From NCBI GenBank assembly GCA_964023275.1, contig OZ029919.1, positions 33,415,561 through 33,479,560 of the forward strand: DNA of 64,000 nt, read 5' to 3'. The stretch comes from Norana najaformis. Its lineage: Eukaryota > Annelida > Clitellata > Crassiclitellata > Hormogastridae. Each line of letters begins with the position of its first letter. Within the stretch, counting starts at the first letter, position 1. The notes beneath the pieces are model-generated. The model made no database searches. It was not told where the DNA came from and saw only the letters and a list, made by a program, of their open reading frames with translations. The position numbers and the translations under genes are program-made. This document shows positions 1-11,665 of the stretch, one piece after another.

Positions 1-304
1 AGTTGTGCAAACGCTTATTAGTAACTGCAATCAGGAATTTATGTAACGCCACTGAAAAACTCATTTGAAGTGCTCAGCTCAACTATAATGTCTGGCACTA
101 ACAGGCACAGTTGTGAAAATAGAACATAGCTTGCAGCCTCGTACCAGCAAATGTTGTACTTGATCGTCGGACACATGACTTTTGTTGTACCTCAAACCAT
201 TATTTTAGTTATTTATTTCTAACTTATTTATTTTATTCATTTAGTTTCGTAAGTGTTGTATGTCTTTCACCTACACATCTGCCTTTTATTCTTGCGTCCG
301 CGAG

Positions 305-1010
305 AACAGAATGAGAACAAGAAGACGAGAAGGAGTTGGAAGAGAAGAAAAAAGAAAGAGAAGAAGGAGGAGGAAAAAATAAAGAGGAGAAAAAGAAAGA
401 GGAGAAATAAGAGGAGAAGAATGAGAAACAGAGGTAGAAAGAAATAGGAGGAGCAGGAAAAGTAGGAGGAAGCCGAGGAAAAAGAATATGACGATGATGA
501 TGATGATGAGATGATGATCATGATGATGCTCATGATGATGATCATGATGATCATGATGATCATGATGATGCTCATGATCATGATCATGATGATCATGATG
601 ATCATGATGACAAAGACAATGGCGCAGGCAATGGCATGAATTACAGCAAATGCTAGGGAGGAAAGAAATGAAGGGAAAGAGGAGGAAGAAGAAGATAATG
701 AAGAATTAAGAGGAGGAGGAAGAGGAGGAGGAGAAAGAGGAGGAAGAAGAAGAAAAGGAGGAAGAAGATAATGAAGAATTAAGAGGATGAGGAAGAAGAG
801 GAGGAGAAAGAGGAGGAAGAAGAAGAAAAGGAGGAAGAAGATAATGAAGAATTAAGAGGAGGAGGAGGAGGAGGAGAAGAAAGAGGAGGAAGAAGACGAA
901 AAGGAGGAAGAAGATAATGAAGAATTAAGAGGAGGAGGAGGACGAGGAGGAGAACGAGGAGGACGAGGGAAGGAAGGAGGAGGCGGAGGAGGAAGAAGAA
1001 AGAAAATGAA
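305..1010 (+). repeat. Purine-rich tract with a 73-bp tandem repeat
   Basis: Positions 305-480 are almost pure A/G. Positions 486-610 are ATG/ATC trinucleotides that are partly self-complementary (ATGATCATGATG). From about 655 to 1010 a GGA/GAA block repeats with a 73-bp period, marked by AAGATAATGAAGAATTAAG at 692, 765, 838 and 911. Open frames in it are compositional artefacts. Confidence 0.9.
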
Positions 1011-1234
1011 TAGCGCAATGGAACTCGGAGAATGCCCGTTATTAAAACGAAATTCCTCGTAAACCCTTCAAATATAAACGCGAGCCATCTCAGAAATTGA
1101 TGTCCATTCTTCCTCTGATCAGATTATAAACACGGAACCAGCGCATCACGTGACCAAAGACGCTCTTCCGTTTCACGCCCTTCGCCTTTCGTATGCTGTA
1201 CACGCATCTTATCCAATCAACTTTGTTATCATTC

Positions 1235-1608
1235 CTTACGTCATGATCGTCATTGCTAGCATCATAATCGTCATTATTTACGTCACGAATGGCATTCCTT
1301 GCTTCATGATCGTCATTCGTTGCGCCATGATAGCCATTCTTTGTGACAAGATCGTCATGACCGTCATTCCTTGCTTTGCTATCGTCATTCTGTGATTTAT
1401 GATAGTCATTCCTTGCGTCATAATCGTCATTCTTTGCGTCATGATCGTCATTTATTGCGTCATGATAGTCATTCTTTGCCCCAAGATCGTCATTCCTAAA
1501 GTCAGGATTGTCATTCTTTACTTTAGCATAGTCATTCCTTGCGTCATGATCGTCATTTCTATCTCCATGAAAGTCATCGTTTGCGTCACGAGTCATTCCT
1601 TGCGTCAT
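1235..1608 (+). repeat. 21-bp minisatellite, about 17 copies
   Basis: The unit is about ATCGTCATTCTTTGCGTCAT and drifts between copies without changing length. Because 21 is a multiple of three, both strands stay open over long stretches; the minus strand reads as a seven-residue repeat like NDDHDAR. There is no start context, splice context or similarity to suggest a gene. Confidence 0.9.
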
Positions 1609-1674
1609 TTTCCGTTAAATAGATTCTCGTCCGTGACGAAATTTCCATCAAAACTTATAAAGTTTTAGCGAGTC

Positions 1675-1800
1675 TCGTCCGCTGTCGTCTGCTCTCGCGG
1701 CGCGAATTCATCAATTTCGAGCGACGTTTGAGCGAGAGCGGGAACGCCGTTTGCGGCAAACAGCTTACGCTGATCCGACATCAAATTACTCCGCACTCCA
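1675..1800. other. Short CpG-rich patch
   Basis: This short stretch (CTCTCGCGGCGCGAATTC, then AGCGACGTTTGAGCGAGAGC) has many CpGs and is unlike the simple repeats either side. It may be a promoter fragment or repeat relic; no exon is recognisable. Confidence 0.3.
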
Positions 1801-1844
1801 GACCCATATAACATCTCTTCCCCCCAACACCCAATCCACCCCAT

Positions 1845-2740
1845 GGGGAGGGTCTCCTTGGTAACGTCTCTCCTTTCCCGCCACTTGGGAACCCTCCCGC
1901 CTTTCCTTCCTTCGCTGTCTCCGTCCCTTACTGCTTCTTTGTGTTACTTACTTCCTTTAGTACTCCCTCCCTCTCTCTCTCCCTGGATGCCTCCCTCTCT
2001 TCAGCACTCGCTGTGTTACTGCCTCACTTCTTCCTATGCTCTCTCCCTGTCTGTCTCTCTGTCTGTCTCTCTGTCTGTCTCTCTGTCTGTTTCTTTCTGT
2101 CTCTGTCTGTCTCTCTGTCTGTCTCACTCTCTGTCTCTGTCTCTCTCCCCCTCGCTTCTTGCTTCCCTTCCTTTCTTCGCCCTTTGGTAGTCCATACGCC
2201 CCCGCTGCGGTCCTGCCCGTGTCGCTTCTCTGCCTCTCTTCTTGTCTTCACCCCTCGCTTTGTCCATCCACCCTCCCCCAGTTGCTGGTCTGGCCGCTTC
2301 GCGTGGCAGGACTTGTCGTCCGGGCGCCTAAATAATTCATTGGCATCTGACTGTCGCCGGCTTTTTCATATTTTCTGATCTGCGGATTAGCTGGCAGTTG
2401 GGTCTTATTGCTCGTCCATCTCTCTGTCTCTCTCTCTCTCTGTCTTTGTCTCTCTCTCTCTATCTCTGTCTCTCGCTCTCTGTTATTCTCTCTATCTCGC
2501 TGTCTCACCTTCTCTCTCTCGCTCTCTCTCTCCTTCTCTGTCTGCCTGTCTGTCTCTCTGTATCTGTCTTTGTCTCTCTCTTTGTCTCTCTCTTTCTCTC
2601 TCTCTTTCTCTCTCTGTCTGTCTCTCTCGCTCTCTGTTATTCTCTCTATCTCGCTCTCTCACCTTCTCTCTCTCGCTCTCTCTCTCTCCTTCTCTGTCTG
2701 TCTGTCTGTCTCTCTTTCTCTCTCTCTCTCTCTCTCGGTG
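1845..2740 (+). repeat. Pyrimidine-rich CT/CTGT microsatellites with a 154-bp duplication
   Basis: CT and CTGT repeats fill 2040-2150 and 2410-2737. A block beginning TGTTATTCTCTCTATCTCGC occurs at 2481 and again at 2635, a local 154-bp duplication. Sequence from 2160 to 2400 is non-repetitive but shows nothing recognisable. The 2740-3290 interval is unique sequence without a visible gene. Confidence 0.9.
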
Positions 2741-3294
2741 ACCGCCAATGCTTACTGAATCAACGGGTTGGACGTGAAGGCGGGTAGGGGGTTGGGTCAG
2801 ATGGAGAGGGTTGAAGGGGGTTGAGAATCGGTTAACGACGGAGAATATTGATCGAGGACACGTGGTAATAGTCAACAGGCCAGGCAAGGTAAGCCATGAC
2901 CTTCTAGTGTCTCTCTCTCTCCATCCCACCGTCTAGGCTTTGTTTACGCCAATCATCTCGATATGACGGCATCGTTAAACAAACCTTATCAAATCTAGTC
3001 TTTTTTTAAAATTGGTGAAGCTCCGTGTAGATATTATTTCTTCTGGTTGCCAGGTTCCTGTGATCTGCAATCCTCTGGCTGAAGAATTTTCTTTGTGGCG
3101 CTAAGAAAGTGATTTACTTACATTACATCTCACTAAATCATCGCATTAAAACAGTTAATTTACAATACCTTATGTTACATCAGTGGATTTGGCGGGAGCA
3201 CCTGTTGCACCGCAGCTGATGTGACTCTGTTACCAGAAGCGGCGTTGATGCTGACAGATTAGGATGGAAAGCAAGAAGCAAGCGACGATTGGAC

Positions 3295-3915
3295 AGGCAG
3301 GAAAATGATAAGTAGTTCACAAGACAGACGGAAGGATGGACGGACAGATAGGTAGAAAGACAGACAGAAAGACAGGCAGATACACGGCTAGCCATAAAGA
3401 CAAACAGACTGGCAGAGAGGCAGACAGACAGACAGACTAATACAGATTAAAGACAGACAGACGGATCCAGATATTGGATCGCAGGGTCGCAAGTAGGACA
3501 GAAATCTCGAAAAGCTGAATGAATGAATGAATGAATAAATTAATGAATGAATGGATGGATGAATAATGAAGATCAGTTGATGAAGTTGATGAATGAATGG
3601 ATAAATGGATGAATGAATGGATGATTGGACGGGTGGATGGATTGATGGATGAATGAATGGATGAAGGAATGGATGGATTTATGAATGAAGATCAGTTCAT
3701 GAATGAATGGATAAATGGATGGATGGATGGATGAATGAACGAACGAAAGAAAGAATGGACGAATGAATCAATGAATGAATGAATGAATGAATGAATCAAT
3801 GAATCAATGAATCAATGAATGAATCAATGAATGAATGGACGAATGAATGAATGAATGGACGAATGAATGAATGAATCAATGAATCAATGAATCAATGAAT
3901 GAATGAATGAATGAC
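3295..3915 (+). repeat. GACA and GAAT/GGAT tetranucleotide arrays
   Basis: GACA/GGCA repeats occupy 3325-3470. A GAAT/GGAT-type array runs from 3518 to about 3915 with interspersed CAAT and GGAC variants. Confidence 0.9.
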
Positions 3916-4039
3916 GGACGGACGGGAGATAACAGGTTGCGCGGCAAGGAAGAGAGAGTGAATGAAGGCGGAAGCAAGGAATCAAGCCATCACCAGGAGG
4001 ACAGGAGCAAGGACAGGGGGAGTGCGAGCGAGGCACGTG

Positions 4040-4870
4040 GAGGAGGGGAGAGGTTGATGGAGTGAGTGAGGAAAGGAAGTGGGAGAGGACGGAAGGAGGG
4101 CGGAAGGGAGTCAAAAGATGGAGGCGGCTCTGTGTCAATGAATTATTTAACAGCTTGTGCAGATGCAATTTGAGCGAGATTATAGCGTCTAGATGCGGCG
4201 TGGGGGTCGGCGAGGAAGCAGGAGAAGGACGGGAAGGAGGAGAAAGAGGTGGACGAAAATGAGAAGGAGGAAGAGGAAGAGCAGAAGGAGGAAGAGCAGA
4301 AGGAGGAAGAGCAGAAGGAGGAAGAGCAGAAGGAGGAAGAGGAAGAGTAGGAGGAGGGGAAGAGGAGGAGGAAAAGGAAAAGCAGGAGAATGAGGAAGAG
4401 GAAGAGGAGGAAGAGGAGGAGGAAGAAGAGAAAGAGGAGAAGGAGGAGGAGGAATTGCATAAGGAGGAGAAGGAATAGGAGGAACTACAGAAAGAGCAGG
4501 AGGAGAAGGAGGAGGAGGAATTGCATAAGGAGGAGAAGGAATAGGAGGAACTACAGAAAGACCAGGAGGAAAAGGAGGAGGAGGAACTGCACGAGGAGAA
4601 GGAATAGGAGGAACTACAGAAGGACGAGAAGGAATTGGAGGAGGAGGACCTGCAGGAAGAGGAGCAATAGGAGGAGGATAAGGAGGAGGGAAGGAGGAGG
4701 AAGAACTACAGGAGGAGGAATATGAGGAACTGCAAAAAGAAGGTAAGGAATAAGAGGAGGAGGAGGAGGAACTGCAGGAGAAGGAGGAGGAGGATTAAGA
4801 GGAACAGAATTAGGAGGTGGAGGAGGAGAAGGAGGAGGAGGAGAAGGAGGAGGAGCTGAAGAGTGGACAG
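4040..4870 (+). repeat. Purine tract with a 66-bp tandem repeat
   Basis: Nearly pure A/G, with GGAATTGCAT-like marks at 4451, 4517 and 4583 giving a 66-bp period that decays towards 4860. A 15-bp sub-repeat (GAAGAGCAGAAGGAG) is at 4275-4345. Sequence from 4870 to 5400 shows no recognisable feature. Confidence 0.88.
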
Positions 4871-5404
4871 AGGCGAAGTTCGGCTCTAATGGAAAGCTGT
4901 TAGTCTGACTCAGTGGCGCGCATTCCTAATGAACTGTTTGGCGGGAGCGAAAGGTTGCAGGACGAAATCCACCCCCCCCCCCGAGATCTCCCCTGCGCCC
5001 TCCACATCACCCCGTTCGGTAAACGAACTGCTCCAGTTCCATCTGTCGACCAGTCAGTCGCAGGCCAGATGTCGCTACTATGCTCGGGCAGGTGCAAGAG
5101 TCGTCCCAGTGATGGATAGGTGTGTCAAAGAGCGGGAGGAAGAGAGGAAGGGAGGTAGGTATGAAAAGAGGGAGGGAGGGAAGAGGAATTTGAGAATGGG
5201 ACGAGAATGGAGGTATTTGAGGCTGAATGGTAAAGAGGTTGTTCAACTATGGCGCTGTAGAAGTTATTATTATTAAATTAACAACCCTTTTATGAAGCGA
5301 GTTTGGTGAACATTTGGAGAAATTTATGAACTCGTGAGAAACCTAAAACTCGTAAAGGTAAAAGATAAAGGTCAAAGGTCAAGGTCAAAGGTAAGACACT
5401 TATT

Positions 5405-5590
5405 ATTTGTGCATTTATTTAGCGCCACTATCTAATATTTTAGCATCAATCGATGGCGCTAAGCAATTGCGAGTGAAGGACCTGCTCAAGGTCATCAAGA
5501 GTAACCGTCTCAGAGGAGGAGGCTCGAACCCGTACTCTCCAAGTTACAGGTCAAGCGCTCTGACCACTCGGCTACCGTGCCCCACTTATT
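5405..5590 (-). repeat. tRNA-derived SINE-like repeat, family A
   Basis: Read on the minus strand it begins like a tRNA (GGGGCACGGTAGCCGAGTGG), with a box B GGTTCGAGCC, then a body with CTTGAGCAGGTCCTTCACTC and a tail with TAGTGGCGCTAAATAAATGC. Other copies are at 20297-20487, 30570-30750, 48360-48530 (all minus) and 49840-50010 (plus). Confidence 0.75.
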
Positions 5591-6825
5591 TACTTGTTGT
5601 TATGGAAACTCCTCACGGGCCTTGATGGGTTTTTGGCTTAAGCGCATATACGACCACAACGTTACAAGATCTTTTCATGCGTAGCAATAATGTATTGTAA
5701 TTTGCAATTGTATTTAGAAATTTGTATAGCGCCGCTTGAGAAAAAACTAATCGATGGCCATCTCTGCGCTGTTGGTGTTGACCTCACTTTAACCTCGCAA
5801 AAGATGTATGTAAATTACACAGTTTTACTGGATTCAGACAGTTCAACGACATCTTATGGCATCAAAGGCTGTTGATAACTTTGACCTTTACCTTTTTACA
5901 AAGAAATTTCTGTACAGATCTCACTGTTGGTAAAAACGTGTTTATAGCTTGAGTTTTCAACCTTGTGTGTGTGTAGTTTCTGTTTAACGACGCTATGTCA
6001 TAACGAAGATGATTTGCGTCGCCCTCCTCCTTTATCCAGGCTTGGGACTGGCACCACCCGATTAAAGGGAGTGATGGAGCTTCGCTAGCGATAGTAATTT
6101 CCATTGTCTACGGATATCTTACGGCTGCCAGGGCCGTTGGCATCGAATTATCTCATTTCAGCCTCCACGAGAAAACGAGCCGATTAAGCGCCTTGATGAA
6201 CATATAGCACCGGTCGAACGTATTTTAAAGGTGTCTAAAGTGGGCATTGAATTATCCAGCGTTTGGCGACATCTTGTGGATGCCAAGCCCAGTAATGCCC
6301 ACCTTGCTTTAACACACGCATTCATTTAGCAACTAACCCAGTTATGAATATTATAGGAGTAGTTCCTCAGTTTAACGACATCTTATGGCATCAAAGGCCG
6401 TTGACGTCGCCCTCCTCCTTAATCAAGGCTTGGGACTGGCACTACCCCCAAACAAGGCAGTGGTGGAGTTTTACCTTCAGATTCAACCCAAATGATGTTA
6501 ATTATAGTACAATGAGGTGTATAATTAAAGGTGTCTAGTTGAAGCTTTACATTTCGTGCAGTTGCATCCAATGCTTAGCGACATCTTGTGGCAGTCGTGG
6601 CCACTGACGTCGACCTTACTATAACATTTACTTGGAGGATGACCCAGTGATTGAACCCAATTGATTTTTATTATAGTTCAATGACACGACTAAGTATAAG
6701 ATGTCAAATTGGTGCTTATTATTTTATGGAGTATTCAGTATTTAACGACATCTTGCGGCTGATGTGGCCGTTGACGTCGACCTTATTCGGGTGATTAAAT
6801 AGCCCATGGATTGTAGTTCGGGGAA

Positions 6826-6957
6826 CGTTCCTTCACTGTCGCCGGACCCACTGCGTGGAACAGTCTTCCTGAGAATGTGACGAATGCCCCATCGCTGGAC
6901 ACATTCAAGTCACGACTCAAGACACATCTTTTTAGGATATCTTATGACTGCAGTTGA
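6826..6957 (+). pseudogene. LINE reverse-transcriptase C-terminal relic
   Basis: An open stretch reads FTVAGPTAWNSLPENVTNAP, then SLDTFKSRLKTHLF and a stop soon after. The A-x-W-NSLP and F-K-x-LKTHLF pair is the usual C-terminus of several LINE clades. There is no upstream open frame, so this is a 5'-truncated dead copy. Confidence 0.75.
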
Positions 6958-8056
6958 TTTTTGAACCCTTGTACAGCGCCCTTTTCTTCGGCCTCGGCTG
7001 TGCTACGGCGCTATATAAATTGTCTTATTATTATTATTAATAATTCCAATGTTTAATGACATCTTACGGCATCAAAGGCCGTTGCCGTTGCCCTCCTCCT
7101 TTAACCATGCTTGGGTCTGGAAATACCATACAACGGCAGATGCGGTTACAAATGTTTTGATATAGATTGATGAGCGCCTAATAAACAGGTGTGCTATTGT
7201 TGCGAGATGTTCGTCAACTGCCAAAATCAGCAGTTGACTGTCGCTTTTGGCAACATCTAGCGAATATGAAGCGAAATGCAAATTGTGAAATTTCTGTTTA
7301 AATTTCACTCGTTACATTAACTTTCATCGTGAACGGAATCGTATTTCCCAGCATTTCTCGAACACCGAAAAAGCTAAGTCGTGGTAGTTATCTTTTTCAC
7401 AAGCGCTCAGTCAAATCCGATATCAGTTGGCAGGTATTTCGTCATGCTCGGATTCAGAAGCACAGAGCTAAATTTCAGACTGGTACACAACTGCTGTGGA
7501 CGGTAAGGTGAGGAAAGGAGAAAGAATCACAATAGAATTGGTGAGCTGGAGCAGAGGTCACCTATAGTTCTTGCGGGAGTTCATTCCAAAGAGGTGGAAC
7601 AGTTCAGACAATTGATCGACTACCAAATTTTAAAAATTGAGTGACAGGAGGGCGGAGCAATGATAAGGCGGAGGAGGAGTGGGTTGAACGGGGAGGTTGA
7701 ACTGTGTAAACTGACTATGCTTAACGACTGCCAGGGCCGTTGACGTCGACCTTCCTTTACTAAATCTCTGTTTTTTAAATCTGAGATTTGGCTTTTGTTT
7801 CCCACAGCTTAACGACTTCTTTTGGCATCAAAGTTCGTTGACGTCGGTAGGAAACCATCTTGAACAGCTTACACTATAATCGCTCACTCATATAAGTTCT
7901 ACCATAAACTTGGAGATTTAGGAAAAATGACGATTATATAACGTAATCAAAAGTAATTTAAAGGTGTCTAAACGGTGCCTTTCGTTATTTGTACCAATCA
8001 GTACTTAGCGACATCTTGTAACTGTCAGGCTTTCAACACATCGACTGGAGTATTGC

Positions 8057-8101
8057 ATATATATAATATATATATAATATATATATATAATATATATATT
8101 A
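8057..8101. repeat. TA microsatellite
   Basis: An imperfect ATATATAT run within the motif cluster. Sequence from 8150 to 8860 after it has no recognisable feature; GTGTCTGC-type repeats follow at 8875-8955. Confidence 0.9.
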
Positions 8102-10439
8102 AAATGGTGTGCAAATAATTATTATTAGCGGCCAGCTGCATTTCACGACATCTAGTGAAGACCAGGCGAAATGAAGCTTGTGTGATTTCCCGCGCAGTCT
8201 CATCTGCTCCGTAAGCAATTAGTGCATCATCACGATGCGACCTTTAACCTGTAGGGCGGCATAAGGCGAACCCTTTCCGATGCCCATGTACAGTTAGGTC
8301 ACCCGGCGAAGAGCAGGTCAGGTAATTCTGCGAACGATTAGGCCTTCAACCGCGCATGCGTCTTGGCCGTTAACTTAAAAGCGTCGGTATTTTCCGATAT
8401 GCACGAGATGGTCACCTACCATTTAATATTCAATCGCCTCTTCATGTGGCGCCCCCTATAGCATCAAGCTTATGCATCGATTTTATATATCTATATAGAG
8501 TACATAACTAAAAAGGTGTGCGCGGATTATATATTCTATGTATACATCTACCTATATCAATATTTTAAGCGTGTATGTAAATATAAATATTGGCAAATAT
8601 AAATATTTCTACCTATATCAATATTTATAAGCATGTTTTTGAGGTTTGTATGCGAGTGCAGTGGAGATGTGTTAGAATGCCGACGGTGTATTTATTTTCG
8701 TCGGTAGATGGCGAGTCAATCGTCAGAATAAAACCTGTGTGAGCTGCGATATGTAGGAGGCGATATCTGCTGAAATCAGTTTAGCATTCTAGCCACTCGA
8801 TCTTGATTTGGTCGGGATAGCTTCATTTCCGTTCGGGTTGATGCGCAGCTGTATCGCTTTGTCTTACTCGGTCAGTCTGTGTGTCTGCGTGTGCCTGTCT
8901 GCGTGTGCCTGTCTGCGTGTGCCTGTCTGTGTGTCTGTGTGTGTGTGTCTGCCTGGAGTATATGGAATGTTGTTGGGTGGATAACGGTAAGACTTCTGAA
9001 AAAGGTGGTTTTCGGGAATGGAAATCCTAAGGAATGATAAAAAGGGCCAGGTATTTGTGAGCCACTTTCGGTCATTACTGCGACCAGAGTAAACATACGT
9101 CGTAGAATTCGTATGTTCTATATGTAAATGAATATCTTTCAGTGTTTTTCTATAGAGACCGCATATGGCCTCGACCCTGCTCATTTTTAAATGAATTAAT
9201 CGGGTGAGATCCTTCACCACCGCTGTCCGTTTGAAGTAGTAGTAGTAGTTCCGCAGTTTAACGGCATCAAAAGCCGTTGCCATCGCCCTCCTTCTTTATC
9301 CAGGCTTGGGACTGGCACTATCTCCAAACAAGGCAGTGGTGACGTTTGTCAGTTTGAAGGGTGCAATTGAACAATATATAGCGTCGAAAACAACGACTTA
9401 AAGGTGTCTAAGCACAACCTAATATTTGTAAAGGGTAAATGTAAATGTAAACGTTTTTCTATAGCGAACGTATGGGCTCGACCCTGCTCGTTTTAAAATG
9501 AATTGATAGGGTGAGATCCTTCGCCACCGCTGGCCTTGGCTGGATTGGCGTTGGCTGGTGATTATAATATATTATTATTTCCAAAGTTTAACGACATCTC
9601 ATGGCATCAGCGGCCGTTGACGTCATATCATAAATCAGTAATTTCACAAACAATCTATACATTAAACTATACAGTTAGTTAACACAGTTGCTCTTTTAAA
9701 CTACACAAATAGCTAACATCAGTGGACTGCAATTTCAGTTACTAACTAATTTACTAATTTCAGTTACTAAGTAATGTAAAGAAATTTTATGCAGTATACA
9801 AGCATAACATAACGTGAATCGTAGTTTGCCATGCTACTGCGTAGTTTCGCAAAATACGATATATAATTTTAAGTTTTAATTGTACGTTAGTTAAGTAGTG
9901 TCCAATGTTTAGCGTCAAATACCGTTAACTTCGATTGGAAAAATGACATATTTCTCACTCCGTGAACCGTGAATTGTGAATTGTGCGCAGCAGACCTTTA
10001 TATAATATTGACGGAGTGCGTTTTAAAGGTGTCTAATGTCAGCTGCTGTTATTGCATGTATTCAGCGTCTAACGACATCTTGTGTCTTCTCAGTGTAAAT
10101 GCAAATATACGTGGTTTTATATAGCGACAGTATGGCCTCTACCCTGCTCGTTTCTAAATGAATTGATCGGGAGAGATCGTTCACCACCGCTGCCCTATGA
10201 ATGGGCGCCAGGCCATTTGGAGTATCTACGACGTGCTTTAGATGGACAATTAGGAGTATCCCTTGGCTTCGTTCCTGCTTAGTTTTCAATGAATTTATCG
10301 GATGAAATCCAGTCTATTTATGAAAGTTATCTTGTGGTAGCATTATGCTGCCTAGTCTAGCAAACTCCAGTTTTTCAATTCGTATCGTTTGAACCCAAGG
10401 ACCTCAACTCTGAATTCACGTAAGGTCGCTGTCGCATAA

Positions 10440-10945
10440 TCATGATCGTAATCGTAAGCTGAAGATTTCTACAGCGCCCAACGAAAGGTAAGTCGCGGGA
10501 ACCAGCTTATTCACAGGCGCTCAGTCGAAACAAATCGCTAGGCAAAAGGGTTCGGTTCCAGGTCAAGATCCAAGAGTCAGGCAGGCAGGCAGTCAGACGG
10601 CTATGGTGGGTAGTGTTTGGAATTGAACTGGAAAGTGAGATAAGGGGAAGAGGAAGAATCAGGAAAGGATCTGTGTAAGAGAAGTGTTTCAGTCTTGAAT
10701 GAAAGACCAGCGCAGAAACTGAAAGAGGTGAAGTGTTGGTGAGTTCCTATGATGGATCAGATAATTGTCGTAATTCTGGCGGGAGTTTATTCCAGAAGGG
10801 TACATACAAAAGATCTCCATTGCGATAAATAAGCTTAGATATAATTAGTGGCACGTGATCGGGCGACAGAAAGGGAGGGAGGCTAAGCAGTACAGGTTGA
10901 AGGGGGGTTGGGACAGGAACGAAACATTTTCGGACCACCAAAGGA
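10440..10945 (+). repeat. Dispersed repeat family C, longest copy
   Basis: Starts near ATTTCTACAGCGCCCAACG and includes CACAGGCGCTCAGTC, GGTTCGGTTCCAGGTCAAGA and GCGGGAGTTTATTCCAGAA. The minus strand of its far end reads FWNKLPPELRQLSD, the style of the C-terminus of LINE reverse transcriptases, so the family is probably a LINE 3' end (inference). Other copies: 7350-7700, 19950-20185, 22490-22700 (minus), 35400-35560 (minus), 37465-37725, 41455-41580, 51260-51410, 51425-51660, 52195-52320, 52555-52750 and 59195-59380. Confidence 0.75.
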
Positions 10946-11009
10946 TGGAGGGCTAGGCTTGCACGCTAGCTTCGTATCAACAGAATGAAACGGTTTACTT
11001 GTATACAAT

Positions 11010-11282
11010 TGGTATGTATAACATTGACCTACATTAAATTGACCTACTTAAGACTGACCTACATAAGGTTGACCTACATAGGGTTGACCTATATAGAGTG
11101 GTATGACGTTGACCTATATAAAGCTGACGTAAATGGCGTTGAACTCGATTAGGTTGACCTATATAGGGCCCTATAACGTTGACCTATATAGCGTAGACCA
11201 ATGTGGCGTTGACCTAAATGACGTTGACCTATATAACATTGACCTATATAACTTTGACCTATATAACTTTGACCTATGTATG
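11010..11282 (+). repeat. 15-bp repeat carrying TGACCT in most units
   Basis: The unit is about TTGACCTATATAACG. About a dozen copies keep TGACCT, with a clean 15-bp spacing at 11040-11090 and 11225-11280 and longer, decayed spacing between. On the minus strand each gives TATAGGTCAA, which contains the AGGTCA nuclear-receptor half-site. Confidence 0.85.
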
Positions 11283-11389
11283 GAAGGTGATGTTCGGTGA
11301 GAAGGTGAACCACACTGGCCTCACTTTCACACAGACTTAGCAAATGACACTGAATGCCAGCGAGACCAGAGTGGATCACTCTCTCCAGA

Positions 11390-11481
11390 CGTCTCTTTCT
11401 GTCTGTCTGTGTGTCTGTCTATCTGCCTTCTGTCTGTCTGTCTCTCTGTCTGTCTGGATCTCACTTAATCTATCTATATGT

Positions 11482-11571
<90 letters not shown>

Positions 11572-11665
11572 ATGCCTCTGTGTCACTCTGTCTCTCTGCC
11601 TCATATCTCCTCATTTCCTTTCCGGCTTATCTGTCTGTCTGTCTGTCTTTTTCTCTCTCTCACAC
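11390..11665 (+). repeat. CT/CTGT microsatellite
   Basis: CTGT repeats flank an uninterrupted CT run of about 85 bases at 11485-11570. Short ATGTATGCATATATGC repeats follow at 11700-11755. Confidence 0.95.

Larger units (their letters stand above)
5820..10110. repeat. Cluster of TTTARCGACATCTTRTGG motif repeats
   Basis: About 15 copies of a roughly 45-bp core (TTTAACGACATCTTATGG, then GGCCGTTGACGTCGACC) are scattered here, near 5847, 6110, 6262, 6370, 6575, 6740, 7050, 7725, 7806, 8005, 8135, 9245, 9580, 9905 and 10063. Some extend into GGGACTGGCACTACCCCCAA; others are preceded by TTTAAAGGTGTCTAA. Stray copies occur near 16890, 17180, 17450 and 28900. LINE, family C and family D pieces are mixed in. 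No gene was found. Confidence 0.75.

Noticed and set aside
1090..1608. 172-residue acidic protein on the minus strand
   Set aside because: It is a 21-bp minisatellite read in frame, with no evidence of expression or homology.
10747..10941. Independent gene with FWNKLPPELRQLSD
   Set aside because: It is the antisense side of a multi-copy repeat (family C) and matches a LINE C-terminus.
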